The notes under the pieces were generated by a model. It worked only from the letters and a program-made list of their open reading frames with translations. It ran no database searches and was not told the DNA's origin. A stretch of DNA of 6,838 nt from VGRW01 sp031396695 (GTDB taxonomy: Bacteria; Myxococcota_A; UBA9160; SZUA-336), in assembly GCA_031396695.1 (NCBI GenBank), contig JANNLG010000078.1, positions 1 through 6,838 on the forward strand, read 5' to 3'. The translations under genes and the position numbers were made by a program. Of the stretch, positions 6,094 through 6,838 are shown in pieces (position 1 is the stretch's first letter; the number at the start of each line of letters is the position of its first letter).

Positions 6094-6838
6094 GCGAAGA
6101 GCAGGGCACGGTGCTCACGGTCACGCGCGGCGGCTGCGACGTGGTGCACGGCGACCACGTGATGAGCCTGACGCTGGTCGGCAAGCACGCGCACCGCGAG
6201 ACGTCGCTCGCGGTCGGCGACATCGTCAGCTTCGACCCCGTGCGCAAGATCGTGATCGACGTGCTGCCGCGCCGCACTTGGCTCTCGCGCCGCCGCAGCT
6301 CCGCGAAGCAGCGCGAGCAGGTGCTGGCCGCCAACGCGGACCGGCTGGCGATCGTCGCGTCGGTGTCGAGCCCGCCGTTTCGCTCTGGCGCGGTCGATCG
6401 CTTCCTGGTCGCCGCGCACGCGGGCGGCCTCGAGGCGATCCTGGTCGTGAACAAGCTCGACCTGCTCGCACCGGGTGAATCACTCCCCGACGAGATCCGT
6501 GCCTACGAAGCGGTGATCGAGTTGTTCCCGGTCGCGGCGAAGACCGGCGTCGGCATCGAACCGCTTCGCGCGAAGCTCGCCGACAGCACGACCGTGCTCG
6601 CCGGTCACTCGGGCGTTGGCAAGTCGTCGCTGATCAACGCGCTCGAGCCGGAGCTGCGGCTCCAGACCGGCGAGATCAGCAAGTACGACCGCGGCGCGCA
6701 CACCACCTCGGCGTCGACCTGGCTGCGGCTCGCCGGCGGCGCGGTCGTGATCGACACGCCGGGGGTGCGCGAGATCGGCACGGGCCCGGTCGATCGCGAT
6801 CTGCTCGGCCCCGTCTACCCCGAGATCGCGCTGCTCTC
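6090..6838 (+). CDS. rsgA: Ribosome small subunit-dependent GTPase A, 5' part (3' end outside window)
   Basis: The frame gives 249 residues and runs off the right edge. It has the circularly permuted GTPase motif order of RsgA/YjeQ: an OB-fold N-terminus (about 5-70, with AVGDIV and VLPRRTWLSRR), then G4 NKLD (121-124), G1 GHSGVGKSS (172-180), a G2-type Thr in RGAHTT (201-206), and G3 DTPG (222-225). RsgA binds the 30S subunit near the decoding centre and aids late small-subunit maturation, with GTP hydrolysis triggering its release. The zinc-binding C-terminal domain (Cys-x-His-type) should follow past PVYPEI and is not visible. The ATG overlaps the stop of the PuuD-like gene as ATGA and has no clear Shine-Dalgarno sequence, so translation is probably coupled. 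Its place behind an amine-metabolism pair is unusual for a housekeeping gene. Identification is very secure. Confidence 0.95.
   Translation, partial: MSEEQGTVLTVTRGGCDVVHGDHVMSLTLVGKHAHRETSLAVGDIVSFDPVRKIVIDVLPRRTWLSRRRSSAKQREQVLAANADRLAIVASVSSPPFRSGAVDRFLVAAHAGGLEAILVVNKLDLLAPGESLPDEIRAYEAVIELFPVAAKTGVGIEPLRAKLADSTTVLAGHSGVGKSSLINALEPELRLQTGEISKYDRGAHTTSASTWLRLAGGAVVIDTPGVREIGTGPVDRDLLGPVYPEIALL

Noticed and set aside
5813..6478. 221-residue plus-strand frame covering the end of the PuuD-like gene and the start of rsgA
   Set aside because: It is out of frame with both genes, which have intact motifs; its own translation is Arg/Ser/Ala-rich and motif-free.
1..6838. A defence system, CRISPR array, prophage or biosynthetic cluster
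   Set aside because: No regular repeats, Cas, restriction, toxin, integrase, transposase or assembly-line domains were seen on either strand. The kinase fragment alone does not support a toxin call.

Overview
This is a gene-dense, high-GC bacterial window with six protein genes, two of them cut by the window edges. Hand counts of two 60-base lines in the glutamine synthetase gene give 41 and 47 G+C. Short gaps, ATGA overlaps and long chance antisense frames fit a free-living high-GC bacterium, such as a proteobacterium, Myxococcota or a related soil lineage. Nothing here fixes the taxon.

Layout. (1) Positions 2-343, plus strand: the C-terminal part of a P-loop kinase-like AAA ATPase, in DNA of about 54% G+C (184 of 343 bases counted), clearly lower than the rest. 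It converges on (2) a minus-strand operon read from 3919 down to 392: an alpha/beta hydrolase, a 472-residue family III CoA-transferase with a rearranged domain order, and a conventional 406-residue family III CoA-transferase. The last two overlap by ATGA. (3) Divergent from this operon across 44 bp is a plus-strand operon: a glutamine synthetase-like ligase, a class I amidotransferase-type gamma-glutamyl hydrolase (PuuD-like), and the start of the ribosome assembly GTPase RsgA. The last runs off the right edge and overlaps the hydrolase gene by ATGA.

How the genes may work together. The minus operon looks like a module that moves CoA between carboxylic acids and hydrolyses an ester, thioester or C-C bond. 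Its substrate cannot be read from sequence. The plus operon looks like a gamma-glutamylation module: the ligase would join glutamate to an amine and the hydrolase would later release glutamate, as in the Puu route for putrescine. No oxidase or aldehyde dehydrogenase (PuuB/PuuC) is present in the window, so the substrate is open. RsgA is a housekeeping protein that appears to be co-translated with this module.

I see no RNA gene, CRISPR array, insertion sequence, prophage or defence cassette. Gaps between genes are 48 bp or less. The most unusual items are the permuted-looking CoA-transferase paired with a normal one, the uncertain catalytic acid of the hydrolase, and the low-GC kinase fragment.
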